From Pithys albifrons albifrons (Eukaryota; Chordata; Aves; Passeriformes; Thamnophilidae), in assembly GCF_047495875.1 (NCBI RefSeq), contig NC_092462.1, forward strand, positions 28,660,523 to 28,724,522: 64,000 nt of DNA, given 5' to 3'. Shown one piece after another: positions 23,874-37,220 of the stretch; positions within the stretch are counted from its first letter, which is position 1; every line of letters begins with the position of its first letter. The translations under genes and the position numbers were made by a program. The notes under the pieces are model-generated. The model was not told where the DNA came from, ran no database searches, and was given only the letters and a program-made list of their open reading frames with translations.

Positions 23874-26800
23874 CAGAAGGGAATTACTAGGTATTGTTTG
23901 GGGTTTAGTTTATTACATTTTTTAACGGAGTTAGCAAAACTAACTTAAACACTGTAAGGGCTGCTGCTAAACTCGTGAGAGAGAGATGATAATCTGCACT
24001 TTCAAATGTCAAATCAAACCACTGGTACAAGAGAAACTGGGGATTAGATGCATGCTATCAGGAAACTTGACTTTGAAGAGTTTGTTCTGTCTGTGTGATA
24101 CATAGTTTGTTGGTTGTTTTAATCAAGCCATTTGCAATAATTCATTACATGGTGCCAGAGTATGACTTGATACCACAGTTCAGATTAAGTGTTCATCTGA
24201 GTTATGTTAAATATGTAAGATATGGTAGAAATACAATTTTCTCTAGTACTTTTTATTAATAGCTTCTGATGGAACGATAAGTTCAGGGAAAGACTTAAAG
24301 GGGAAAGGAAAACCAATACAGTATTATTTGCACAAACTATTGCAGTGGAAAGCTGAGATAGTGAGAAACTAGTTGGAGAGAGGTTCAGTGGTACACTGGA
24401 AGGAGCTTTTCTCCATTGTGCTGAACTAATATTCCTTTGGTTTTACTTGTTGGTATGTTGCAAGTCTTTATTAGTTAAATACAAACAGAAATTGAATTTC
24501 GTAATTTTTCTATTGCTTGAGCTAGTTGTTTTGGTATTGGTTTTGATGCTATTTACAGTGTGCTGCTTTGAATAGGGTTAATACTTTTATTTACATTTGG
24601 TTTTGACCTAAACATACTCCACATTCTGAAGATGAAGCAGTTTGTAACGTAGGAAGGACCAGGCTGCAAACCTATCATTTATCCAATTTCTGTGATTCAT
24701 GTTTTTGCCATGTATCCACATGGATCTCAGCCATTACCAGGCTTTGCTCATCCTGTCTGCTTAGTATTGGCTTTCTTGAATTTTGTATAGAACATCTTTC
24801 AGAAGAGATTAAGTGTTTAGATGAGAGATCCTTTGAGGGCCACTGAAGAGCAGAAACATGAAGTGGTTCAAGAGATCTCTTTGGTTAAAAATAGAGGAAC
24901 AGAGAATTTCTGGGAAAAGTTTCTGATATGCTTATCCTGTTCTTAGCATTTTCTAGGAATTTGTTCATGGTTGCTGTTGGAGACAGGGTGCAAGGTCATA
25001 TGCACCCTAGGACTATTTATTTCATGTTGCTTCAGTAATCTTTAAGCTTGAGGGTTTAAGGCGGCACAGGGCTGTGCAATACGTTTGTCTGGGCTCCGCT
25101 GGTCATAGCCATCTGCTATGGAATAGTAATGTTGAGCTGAGTAAACTTGACCTGAGGAAGTTGATAGATGCCACTAGTGGTGCCACAATGAAATTACCTG
25201 GCTCCTCTGTCAGAGCATTGCCCAGCTCAGCCCTGTCCCACACACCAGCATCAAGAGGACTTGTTCACTGCTGGTGACCCATGGAGACCACTGACCTTGG
25301 GGAATGTCATCCTCAGGGACCTTGGCTCTGTGTGGTGGGCTGAAATTGAATGGGATCCAAGAGAGCTGCCATCAGCTTAGACACTGGTGACTGCGAGCGT
25401 TGGTCTAATATGCATCTTTTAGTTTCTGCTCAAAACATTTTGGTCTGAGATTGTATTTTCTGCATACACTGAAAACCAGGGATATTTGAATATTCAGATG
25501 GCTTGATTTACAGCATAAGACAGTTGGCAAGTGTACCCGCCAAACAGCATTTGCATTTGATTTTCCTTTTTATTTTAAAATGCCTGTTAAGTCACCACTA
25601 TTGTACAAAAAAGACAGAAAACAGGTTTTAGTAACTATAAACCCTTTCCTGGATTGTCTGTGCTCAAAAGAGGTAGAAGTAGTTACTGTTTTCTCCAAAA
25701 AAATCTGAATTTAGAGTAGGCATTTGTCACTTTGCACTGCTAGATGTTACTAGACTACTGAAATCTTTCCTATTACCTGAGCAGCCCTCAGGTCTTTTAA
25801 AATAAATAACATATCAGGGGTTGCTGACTCCATCAGGAAAGTTTAGCCATTTTTAGTTTTAACTATCAAAAATACACCTTAATCTCAAAAATCATTGAAG
25901 TTGCCATTATTGTGTTGGAGTCAATAGTACCATTAAAATCATCTTTCCAATAAGAAAATAGCACATTATTTCTCTGTGCTGTTTTGGTCTATATGGGTAG
26001 TCACACAAGGACGAGAAAATGCCCTCCCTTGAACAAAGTTTTCAGTGTGCAGTAGAGCTAAAGAGTTGGACTGTTATGGGAGCTCAGCTCCCACTAACCG
26101 CACTTCATCTCATTAAACACCTTGATGGGATAAGAAACAGTGTTCCATCTGATAGGGCAACTGCTTAAATAGCTGAAATCAGAAGAAAATATCTGCAATG
26201 TCACTATCTATAGTATTATATTCTTCCAGCATTTGAATGTTACATGTCTGGTTTGCACACACTTACTAAATAACTTTTGCACAGGCTTCCACTGTGCTAA
26301 TCCTGAAAACTTCCTAGTTGGAACTATCTTCTTTCTTTCTTCTGAAATGTATTTAGTTTTTCTGTCTTTTCTTGCTATGTAAAAACTCACATGTTGTGAT
26401 GAAATTTGAAATTATGACTATCCAATCCTAATTTTATTAGGAAATAGGAAAGAAATTAAATCAGACTGCCTGTCATGAGGAGGTCCTGGACAGAAATGGC
26501 CTTGGCACATCTGCGTTAATAGAATCCCTGTGGTGATCTATGCTGTCTCCAAAATCAGTTGCACTTTTTCATGGTGAAACATTACAAATTTTTTTTGTGC
26601 TCTTACAATATCATGATTACTTTCCTCAGTATAAACCTTAGAAAGATTTTTTGTATTTTGAAAAAGAACAATATTTTCACAAGGTACCTGATTTCTTCTG
26701 ATAATGTGAGCTGGGTGTCATACCATAAATTATCCTGCCTAATCTATCAATGGCAAACATTGATTGCAACTGCAAGGGTATGTGCTGCTTACAAAAATGT

Positions 26801-29800
26801 CTGACACTGGATGCAAGCCACCTTTTTACCATGTTAATTGAAGATGGATAGCGAGGACTTGAGATCAACAAATGGGCCTGTTTATCATGTTGTTAAAACT
26901 CAATCTGTCTGACACTGGAAATGTTTTTCAGCTCCTTAAAATGAAAGGGAAACTGTCAGCCTGAAAATCAAACGTCTAACAGAGCTGTCATCTTTTCCTT
27001 TTCACAATTCTTGAATAAGAGCTCAAATACTGTAGCTGAAAAAAAAAGGCTAACTTGGCTTTTATGGAGATGTATAAAACATTGCCCAGGTTGGAGTTGT
27101 GGTGGAACAGATCCAAAAACACTGATCAAGCCCTACTCCAGTGTTCCTATATGGTAGATAGGTCCCAGTGTCTTTATGGCACTGCCAACCATATCAATGC
27201 CTTTGGGAAGGGCAAAGGCTGGACTGGGACAAGACAGAGAAGTATGGACAGAACTGCTTTCCCAAGCTGTGAACATTAACCCTCCAGAAGTCTCAGAAAA
27301 ATGCCTCAATTTTTATTAATGATGATGGCACAGTGGCATTTCATGTGGGTCTTTTCTTAGCCATGGTGCCAGGCACTGCTGCTTCTTCAACCTGAAAATT
27401 TTATTGTTAGATTCTACATAAATGTCTGTGAGCTGTGAATATCTCCTTTCCTCCACAACATTCACTGCTGAATTAAGACTTGGCATTGAGGTTGTTGGAC
27501 TCTTGTTTGTCTGCTACAACAAGGAGCCCATTTATTTGTGTCACTGTGAATGTTAATAAGTCATCCTGAGTTGCTTCTCCTTGCAATATGATGGAGAAAA
27601 GTTGAGTTTTCGATCTAAAAATGCTTCTGAATGAACTAAAATATCTCTACAATGAGTAGCCCAAGGGGATACAAGCTAATTATTCACTAGTAGCTGCTGG
27701 TGAGGTAGAAAAACCACTATTATTTGGAAAATAATTTGTAAAACACTGACTTCTGCTCCTACCCACCTCCACCTCCATGGGCGGCCAAGGTGAAAAAATC
27801 CCATGTGCTATTAATGCTGAGGAATGGATTTGTGCAGTGTTTGTCTTCTCTTTGCTACTTTTGCTTGGCTATGTCTCCCTCGAAAGGGTGTATGAGCTCT
27901 TCACAGGTATGACTACGTATGCCGCCTGGGCTTCCTGAGGTATAAGTTGTTTTTTATCTAGATATACAAAAATAGGATTATTTTGCCTAAGATGATTTAT
28001 CCTCCTCAAGCAGAGTGTTTCTTTAAATCAAGTGGGCACATTTAGGAATATCTTAAACTGTGAGATTTTGACATACGTGTTCTTTAATGCTGATCAGTAA
28101 AAGTGTAAGATGCTTCCAGTTCATGCCTCTTGCTGCTTATACAGAGATACGAAGTAGAGGAAGGGATGTGTACGATCCTGAATAAGTTGCAGTAGATCTG
28201 GTGACTTTGAGAAGGTATCGTGGCTTACACTGGTCACAGGTCTGCCCTCACTTCTCATTTACATTAATGGGCATCCGGCTTTCCTAATATACCATGAGGA
28301 AAATTGGTTGTACAAAGATTAACACTAGTGTGATCATAATATCCCCTGGTTGTTGCAATAAATCTGTTTATCAATACTCTAGACACATTCAATATTGTTG
28401 TGTTTCATAACAAATTACTGTAAGTTGCTGTTCAGTTTTATTCCCTTATTGCATTTTCACAGCACATTATAGGAATGATAAAATTCCATGAGCCATAACT
28501 CCTAATGGCAGAGATGATCAATTTGACTTCTAATTTGGAAAAAAACCACCCGCATACACAGTATATACTTTGTCCTAGTGCAGAATAACAGTTCTGCTTC
28601 CCTTTCTGGAAACACTGGGGCATTAGCAGTAATGATTATCAGTAATAGCTTTTAACGATAATTTATTTCTAGGTATGTAAATGTATCTGACTCATTGGTC
28701 TTGGAACTAATGCCAACAATATGATACAACCATGTGAGAATGTGCATCTTTCAATACATCTATAATTTAGAGCATCCCTGACAGTTTTTTAAGGCACAGG
28801 AAGAAAGCTGTGCACAAAAAGATGAACTTGTCCATGGCAGTCTGTGTAATGGGTACCTGCAAAGCTCCTGCCAGAAAAAAATTAATAAGTTAGTGTTCAA
28901 AGTTGAGCTACACTTTTAGTGAGGCTGTCTGTTTGAACTGCTCATAGCATTGTCATAGTTCTGGATTGATAGGATGATTTTTTTTTCTTTTTAATCTTTC
29001 TTAAAATTTTCATTGAGAAGTTGTTAAAAGGTTGATGGACCAGTAGTGAACTGGAAGGTCTCTGGAGAAAAGGTTAAGAGAGTTTGAATGATTCCCTGTT
29101 TGCCAACCAAGCAAAGCCCATGCTACACTGAAGCCTTCCAGTGATGACTCCATAGCACAGGAAGTGCTTGCACTTGAAAGTTCATCTACCATTTGCAATC
29201 TATTGTCTATTCAAATCTATTTAATTTACAATTAACAAGACATCTCTTACTCTTTCAACTTAATTAAAGAGCTACTGACTCTTAGAAGGATTGAAATGCA
29301 ATAAAGAAGATAACCTAGTTAGGGTATAATTAAGGAAATTTACGTAAGTAATAAACATAGTATTGCTGCCTTCTAAAAAAAATCACCCTGAACTTGTGCT
29401 AATATTTAAAAAAACTTATCTTAAAATAAGTGTTCAGGCATTTAATTAGAGTAAAGCAAGGTAGCCATTGCAAATTAATGCTATGTAATTTCCTTTAAGT
29501 AACCATTGAAAGCATGACATAACAAAGGACCTTTGTGTGGCCTGTCAGCAGGCCAAGTTTTAACCTCTGCATCTTGGATTAACCCCTTCTGGACTGTTGC
29601 TCCTTTCAAGTAAATGCTACAGGTGCCTACTTTATGTCCTCCAAAGACGAAAATTAGGAAGTGATTAGAAATATGAAATAAAAATGGTCTCCTTGTTTAA
29701 ACACTCATTTGACCTTGTGTTAAAAACAAAGTTCATTCTTCAGGATCTGTACTGGAGGAAGTAAGGGAAAAAGCAGGTACTTTGGCCTGAGTGTTTTAAG

Positions 29801-31796
29801 CCCAGTAAGCACAGCCAAATGGACTTATACTAAAATAGAAAATATTCTTACTAAGGAATAGGATTTGATTGCAGGGGTACCTGACATGATTTTTAAGATG
29901 TAACCTACAGTTCACTTTGAAATTTCGGGGAAAAATAATTTAAGCCTGATAAGCCAACACTTTGTGGAGAGGTGAGCCTGCAAGCTGCTTGCTTGTGCTG
30001 CAGAAGGGCGTGGTAACTCCTTAGAGGCCCCCACGGTTATAATTTGTGCTGAACAAATCCCTAAAGCTCCACAGTGGGGTTTTTTGTAGCTCAGCTTCTC
30101 TTCATGCCAGTGGGTTTCCAGCTGGCTGCTTGGTCAGTGATGTATGAAAGTATGCTCCTGAAGCTGCTTCACCCCCACCAAAGGTAATTGCCTCAGTCAC
30201 AGGTGTGCTTTGCTGGATGCAGGGTACACACCATTTATCGTATAGGGGGACAACAGAGAGAAAGATATTGCAGAGTGAAGTAACAAGTTGCTGAAGGGCA
30301 AACTTTCAGGGTATATCATTGGCACGAAAGACAGGAGCATTCTGCCTGAGCAGAATTTGTGTCCTCTTGTGTGTACCCAAAAGAGATACCTCAGAGATGT
30401 TTTGCTTCCTGAGAGATGAAATGAGATCACTGTTACCAGAAGTATTCAAAAGCTGTTTATATACAACATGAATGGCTAACTGGTATTTCAGATCTGTCTA
30501 GTGCCTCATTAGCAACCCAAAATTTCTGGGGTCCTGCGGTGCTTGATATTGCCCAACTTGCAAGGCTATGACTGAGCCTGTCAGGGCTTTCCAGCTCCAA
30601 CTAAAAACTTGTCCTTTCACTATTCTTTTTCAAAGAGACTAATTTCTATCTATCTAGCTTAAGGTGAAGAGTTTGAGACAGCAGCAAGTACATCCAAAAA
30701 CTGCATTATTGGTTCCCACACTATTAGACTGGGATGAAGGTAGCACAGCTACACATTTAAATCATGTGACCATGGCAGCTATTAGTGCTGGTGAGAATGG
30801 CAGATGCTTTCTGATTAAAAAAAAATCTCCCACACAAATTACATTAAGCTCTTCTTTGCATTTTGAAAGGCAATATGTGGTTTTACACCTGCCATGAATG
30901 TCAGCTGGTGTGTACTGACTCCAATCAAACTGACTTCTGCAAATTCATGATCTGTGCTGACACTTCCACACACAGCCACCCATTTCTCTGCTCCAAAAAG
31001 CTCTTGCCTTGTTTGCTTGCTGGGCTGAATGTGGGTTCAGCCTGAGGGGAAAATTAGGACTTTCCCAGGAAGGTTCATACTTTTAATTTGCTTTTAGGGA
31101 CTTCAGAGATGCCTGGTTTTAATTTTGAAGTTATTTCATTTTTTCATAGGGACCTATTATAGCTACCTATGTTTGAACTGAACATGTAATGTTTCTATTT
31201 CTACTCTAAATTGCACTGAAAATGTGATTAATTTGTTTCTGTGCATCATCAACTGAAAAAAACCTGATGAACAAATGCTTCATTGATGTATTTGAACTAA
31301 TAATCTTGTCTGGACATTCCATCTTGACTGGAGGCTGAAGTGCCTTGAATTCAAACAGATATTTGGAGACCCTTAGGATCAAACCACCAGTGCTTCTGCA
31401 GTGACACTGTTTCATTAGATGTGAGACTTGGAATATATTTATATGCCTTGCAGCAGTATAACGAAAGATGACAGATTAATTACTATTGGAGTTGGGCCAG
31501 GCAAGGACACAGTAGCCTGGTAGGTGTCCCATTCCCCATGCAATAGATCATGTTTGTTCAAGTACTCACAAACTCATTAGGTTTAACCTGAGTGATTTGG
31601 TAGGAAATGTTATTTGGGTAATTGCTGTTGCATTGTTTGGATGAGCTTGTGTACAAAAGACATTTGTGGAAGGGGGGATCTGTTAGTGTGTGGGGCTGCA
31701 GAAGTTGTTCTCTTGAAGGGGGTTGATCCCACTGGGAGCCTAGTAGTTATAAAACCCAAGAAGAGGTGTCCTTGACTTGAGTCTTTTTAAACAGCT
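23874..31796. other. Unique non-coding DNA, no gene recognised
   Basis: Nearly 8 kb of AT-rich sequence with no long open frame. A short AT-rich block at 29200-29480 contains the C/EBP-PAR type palindrome TTACGTAA (29340-29347) and several AATTAA sites and may be regulatory, but this is only a motif observation. No interspersed repeat was recognised here. Confidence 0.6.
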
Positions 31797-31988
31797 ATTT
31801 GGTTCCATTAATGTTATAAACTATCAAAGGGGAAAAGCTGGAGGTGGAGCTCATTTGTGCAGCTCAGCTTTTTTAGAGAAAGAAAATGAAAACAAAGAAA
31901 AAATCAGGAAAAAAAGAGAGGAGAGGAACTTTCGTCATCCCAGTGCATTTCTAGCAGCAGAAGGCACCTGATTGGGGTATATGTTGGT
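31797..31988 (+). repeat. Inverted repeat, left arm (unidentified ~180-bp sequence)
   Basis: This arm aligns with the reverse complement of 32836-33010. Shared blocks in order are AAACTAT/CAAAGGG, AAAGCTGGAG, GAGCTCAT, TTTTTAGAGAAAGAAAA, GAACTTTC, AGTGCATTT and AGCAGCAGAAGG, followed by ACCTGA. By eye about three quarters of positions agree. No transposon termini, target duplication or known family were recognised, so it may be two copies of one dispersed repeat or a true inverted duplication. Confidence 0.75.
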
Positions 31989-32835
31989 ATGGTCATTTGG
32001 TGCAAAGCTGCCTTTGACAAGGAGATATAAGGAGTTTCCCTCAATGCTGTGACATGGAGAACAAATGTTAGGGGTTTTTTTCTGTGGGACAAAAGGAGAT
32101 GATGCTTGGGCCTCCTGCCCTCCTCTTGGAGGATTTAAATGTTTCTTACTCAGGCTCAGATGCTTGCTCTGCTTTTCTACCTGTTTCAGCTTTGTTGTGG
32201 TGACAACATTGCCCACTGCAATGGAGATTGTCACTGGTAGGAATTGTTTATGGAAAGGAGCAGAATAATTTATTATAGAACAGAAAAAAGAGAGACAACA
32301 TTGTTCCTCCAGTCAGATGTTTATTTAGTGTTTATTTAGTGGCTGCATATCAATTATCTGTTTGAACAGGTTTCATTACAGAAAGTGCAAAGCCTCTGTG
32401 CACGTTTTAAAATATGCTAATCCTCACTTAGGTAGGAAATGGAAAAGACTCATTTACAGTTTAATTGCTAATCCTTGTAGGTTGCCATGTTGTATTCTGA
32501 GACATAAATAGAAAAGTTGGAGAGAGTGGCTTGCTCACAATAAACAGGTGCTGTTGCTTTGCTTTTCTGCTTACCCACTCTGATCATATGTCAAAGTATG
32601 AGCCACAAAATGTTGAGTGCAAACTCTGCAAAACCATTTTATTCTGTGCTTTTCTTTTTGAGGGGCAACATATGGGCAAGAGCTTGTAAATCAACACTGA
32701 TGAGGAGGGAACAAACAGGTTCTTTCCTGATGTGGTGAGCAGGCGCACAAAGAGCTGTTACAGCCCTCTTCTTTGGCTGGCCATGTTAATTGAACAGCAT
32801 CAGCACACAGCCTCACACAGCACCTGAAAAAAGCA
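31989..32835. other. Spacer between inverted-repeat arms
   Basis: About 850 bp of ordinary AT-rich sequence. A short direct repeat of TGTTTATTTAG occurs near 32319-32340. No transposase-like frame was found, which argues against a DNA transposon with long terminal inverted repeats. Confidence 0.6.
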
Positions 32836-33010
32836 AACCCACATTCCCTACTCAGGTCCCTTCTGCTGCTGCAAATGCACTTGGACAAAGAAAGTTCTGC
32901 CTTTCTCTTTTTTTTCTTGGTTTTCTTTCTCTAAAAATCTTGAGTTGCACCGATGAGCTCTCTCTCCAGCTTTCTCCCTTTAGTAGTTTGCAACAGTAAT
33001 AGAACAAACT
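32836..33010 (-). repeat. Inverted repeat, right arm
   Basis: Its reverse complement matches 31797-31988 block by block, including TTTTTAGAGAAAGAAAA and AGCAGCAGAAGG. Read in the matching direction, both arms even encode the same short peptide end (PSAF-AAEGT), a consequence of nucleotide homology rather than evidence of coding. Similarity fades into the spacer and outer flank. Confidence 0.75.
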
Positions 33011-34556
33011 AATTCCTCTGATTAAATATTTATTCATGCATGGCTACCAATTTTGCTGCCAGGCTTCCCATATCAGTATTTAATCAGTTGCCTGATGCTG
33101 TTGTCTTCCGGATGAAATAAGTATTATTCCCTGCCATTTCAGGCCTGAGCTGCAGGCTCCATCCCCTTGAGATTGCTGGAAGGAAGGTGGGGTTAGCCAA
33201 CTTCCAAATGTAAATCTTTCTTGAAATACCTGTCTCTGCATGTATTTGAAAATCAGGAGGAGAAGACATGTTGGGAGCCTGGGAGGGAAAATCCAGCTAC
33301 AGAAGGAGAAGCAGTGGCAGTCCTGGGCCCAGGAAGTGACCAAAAATGGGCACCCTTTCTGCAGTACTCTTGCCAACACAGCCATAGCAGGGCAGTGACA
33401 GATATTTGAAGTGATGGGATGGGTTATATTTGATATAGAGCAGCAGAGTTTAATTATGGACAAGAATCAAATTGATATTCATAGGCTGATAAATAAATAA
33501 TGCGTATGCACTCACAGGGAAGGACAAGAACATTTTTCTGAAGTGAAAGAAATAAAATCAGCAAAACAGAAATTAAAACCTGATCTATTTGGCAGAGTTT
33601 CTGGTGATATGATGAATGTATCAGTTTGTGGAATTGATCCTTCTGTTACTTGAGGAGTCATTCATGTCTGGGCTAAAGGGCTATAAAATTGGCTGGGGTC
33701 ACATTTCTCATCCTCTGATCTCTGCTCTGAGGTTTTCAGCTAGCATTTTTTATCCTTAGGGGGTGAATTGAGCATTGGGAAGCTTAGCAGCAGCCGAGAG
33801 CTAAAAGGACAAGAGGGAAACCTGAGGAGTTGATTTGATGGTGATGAAGAGAGAAAGGAAAGTGGGGCAGTATTCTCCTTGGTTGGCTGAGCCAAGGGTA
33901 CAAACCAGCACACACCTATTCAGCAGGAGGTTCTTTAATATTGGTTATCTTTTAGTTCAAGTTTTTCAAAAAAATCTGGACAGCTCACGTTGGAGAATCA
34001 ATGTATCAGTACTACAGCTGCATTTTTATTTGCCTAATTTGAGGAAATGTCTACTAAGTTGGAGCTTCTGACAGAGCTCTTCTCTGAAACATGCATGTTT
34101 CTTCAAGATAAGTCTTGACTTTCACATATAGCCTGATATTTATTGTACTTGCAGCTACTGACATGAGCTTGAAAACAGGAAAGAAATGATCTGAAATGAA
34201 AAAACGAATGAGAAAACCAGTATTTTATACTTTCAACTAAATGCTTTAAGTTTTACCCTTGAATTTGGGAAGTGGATTTGAGGCCTTGCTTCATAATGAT
34301 TTCAATAATTGGTTCTATTGATGATGTGTTAAAAGGACTGGGGAACTGTCAAAGACTGACAGAAAACGGCAGCTTGGTTGCATCATGGACTTGGGTGACT
34401 TTTATTTGTCCACTGAGCACCTTTGCATGTCTCAAAATGACTTATTCTCAGCTGTGCCTGAGATGGTGCTTTGCTATGCACTGAGTGGCATGTATTTCTA
34501 GAGATAAGACAGGAGGAAGAGAGCATTAAAAAATGTGTGTGTATATATGTATATGC

Positions 34557-34560
<4 letters not shown>
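33011..34560. other. Unique non-coding DNA
   Basis: No gene recognised. The 127-codon minus frame at 33080-33463 has overlapping frames on both strands and no family features. Immediately before the TA array there is a short TG/TA stretch (34534-34555). Confidence 0.6.

Positions 34561-34596
<36 letters not shown>
34561..34596. repeat. (TA)18 microsatellite
   Basis: A perfect run of 18 TA units preceded by a separate TGTGTGTGTATATATGTATA tract. Such runs are length-variable and can extrude cruciforms. Confidence 0.97.
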
Positions 34597-34597
<1 letters not shown>

Positions 34598-35601
34598 CTG
34601 GGGCCTTAAATCATGCTTGGTGTAGTTATAAACCACCTAGGCAAGGCAACTTCTTGATTTTCCTTGTCTTCCCTTCACATCTACACTCAGCAGCTGACTG
34701 CCCCAGCTTCTGGGGGGAAATCTGAGAAATGCTGCCTTGGCAGAGAACAGTTAGACAAGCATGAAAGAATTCATTTTTAATTAATTTTCTTCTTGTTTAA
34801 AGGAAACACAGAGAATGTAGCATGGAAGAACAAGATCTGAAACAAATTGCTAACTGTAGGAATAATAATTTTTGTTTTAGTTATAAGAATTTTTTTTAAC
34901 CGTGGCTGCTGGACCTACACAAATGCCCTTTAGCAAAAATTAAAAAAGCAGCAAAAATGTGATAGAGACATTGCTTTGTTTTCAAGTGACCAAAGATGTT
35001 TTCAAGGTTTTCCAGGAGGTGTCAGCAGTACTTTAAACCTTTTATTTTCTGTGACAGAGATTTCTTCAGAAGTTACTTCTCTAAATTAAATAATAGGAAG
35101 AATCTCATGCTAAGGAAATAGTAAATGTCAACATCCACTCCCACCCCTAAGGAGATGGGTCCTTACTGCTGGCTTAGGCCAGGTTTGCAAGCTTTTGGGC
35201 ACTGCATGTTTTGGCAAAGTTTCTTACCACCAGACTCTTGGCTAGTGGGATGTGTTGGCATTGTTTCCCTTCCTGTGTTCTTGGTAAGCATCAGCCCTGC
35301 AGCTGACTCTGGGGATCTTCTTGTTAAGTCATGGGACTTGGCAACTTCAAAGTCCTGCAGAACCTAAGCTTTCATGACCATAAAGCAAATTTTTGCTCAG
35401 GTCCTCTGAGAAAAACCTTGAAAAATATGACCCTATGTGAATAAATCAAAAGGCAATTAAAATAATTTTTTTTGAAACAATCTCATGGTTATGTGGTTTG
35501 GGGATTGGACTGCTTTATGGATGAGGAGAGAAAAAGTTCTATTTATACTTCTCTTTCATTGTCTATAGTTGGCTTTCATAGGAGCTGTTGGCATAATCTG
35601 G
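34597..35601. other. Unique non-coding DNA
   Basis: Nothing recognised as gene, RNA or transposon. Confidence 0.6.
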
Positions 35602-35660
35602 TCCAGATTCTCAGCTGGTGTAAGCTGGCAGAGCTCAGCAGGTTTCACAGAGGATGAGCC
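35602..35660. repeat. Half of an ancient palindromic amniote repeat
   Basis: The stretch begins CCAGATTCTCAGCTGGTGTA, then AGCTGGCAGAGCTC. This matches one arm of an old palindromic repeat of the form CAGATCCTCAGCTGGTGTAA ... GGCATAGCTCC, whose second arm is the complement. Only the first arm is clear here. Assignment is from memory, without a search. Confidence 0.5.
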
Positions 35661-37220
35661 AAGTGATACTGTTTTAGAAGCCAGAAAAGTAATCATAATG
35701 ACAGACAGAACACTTTCCACCTGAGGATCAGAAAGCAGGCAGGAAAGCCCATGGAATTGTCATGACATACATCTGCAAGGGAGGGCATTACTGGAGGTGG
35801 CAGTCAATTCAGCATCATATATCTTTTTTGTGATGATAGTAAAAAAAAGGTGGAAGGATGTGCAGCCGTACTATGGTGCAATTTGGAACATAAAGTCCTG
35901 TCCTTTAAGTCCTGCTGTTGCTCAATGCAGCAATGTTAGTGAGAGACAAAGGTGATTTTGCCAGTCACAGTGTTTTCAGTCTGATTTTATATGGATAATT
36001 AGTAAAGAAAAAGAGTAATCAGTGGAATAAAAACTTGAAAACATTTCATTTCAGAGCTTGCTGTGAAGAGGCCTTAAAAATAACCACAGGGATTGCAAGT
36101 ATGGTAGGGCTTTTCTATTTCAAAATCCAGCAGTTCAATAAAATCAGTCAGATTGTCAGGCACAAAGAATTAGAGTCAATTTACTTTTGAAAATTAGTAC
36201 TATTCAGTGGATAGTGGGAGGATTCACTCACTAACGTCTGCTTTGGGACTACTTGATCCATCTCTTCTATGTGATCATAGGTATCATCACAAAGCATCAT
36301 CATCCTGCTTCATGATTTTTCACATTGCAGTAATTAAGTGCTGGGATGCTTGATAAGTGCTAGGGAGAGCCTGGGCTGATGCACAGTGAGTACTGAGCTA
36401 AGAGACCTGCACTACAGTAATGTATGTTTTCTTAATCTCTTTTACATGGTTCTGGCAGGATATTTTATGAAATGATCTTTTAAAATAGGTAAGTTGTGTA
36501 ATTATAAACAAGAACTCATGAGCTGGAGTGTTGTATAGGATTGTGTGAGATGGAAGGGCCCCTGCAGAGTCTCTGTCTGAGTTTTACCCCATGTTTGGAA
36601 AAACAAGTTGCATCAGCACAGATCTAGTGGAGCCTGGTCAAGTCCAACTCTCCTGTGGATTTTGTCATGTTTAATAAACTTTCCCTTGGTAGAGACACTG
36701 GTAAGGTGTCTCTTTCATGTCAACAACAGTTTGCAGGAAACTTTCAGGAAGCATGTAGCAGAAAGGACAAACTGGTTGAAATGGGGCAGTGAGCTCAATA
36801 TATCATCACTGCACACACAGAAGTTTTGTTTCCCCAGAAACTCAAATTTATTGTGTCAACCTCCTGGCTGAGAAGCCATTTAGAAGGAAAAAGAGGAGAA
36901 AACAGTGAAGGATAAACCCCAACATTAAGATATACATTAACAGGTTCCAGAGGGCAAATAGAGAAACTGTGTGAGAGTAGGAATGCAAGGAGGGTTTGGG
37001 GGAGGTTGCAGGAGGAAGTTGGTCCAGTCTTCTTATATCATCCATGTCCAGCCTTTAATCCTGTTTGACAGCCACACTCTGCTACACTTGGCTGGGAGAT
37101 CAAAGAAGAGGAGGTCTTTTTTTTTCTTCTTCTATTTTTAGATCTTACTTCTTTTTTCTTTCTTTTCTCCTTTCCCTTTCTGGAGCATGTCCTCTCTGTC
37201 TGCTTCAACCCCACTTGGCT
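35661..37220. other. Unique non-coding DNA
   Basis: No gene recognised. A short stretch near 36540-36600 vaguely recalls a CR1 3' tail but is too diverged to call. Confidence 0.55.

Noticed and set aside
31797..33010. The inverted repeat as a DNA transposon with long terminal inverted repeats
   Set aside because: No transposase-like frame in the spacer, no clear target duplication outside the arms, and similarity fades gradually rather than ending sharply.
33080..33463. 127-codon minus frame
   Set aside because: Overlapping frames exist on both strands, no family features are visible, and such a length is expected by chance in 64 kb.
36530..36760. Possible CR1 3' tail and AATAAA near 36674
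   Set aside because: Only a few short words agree with CR1 (GATGGAAGGGCCCC and neighbours) and the rest does not follow the consensus.
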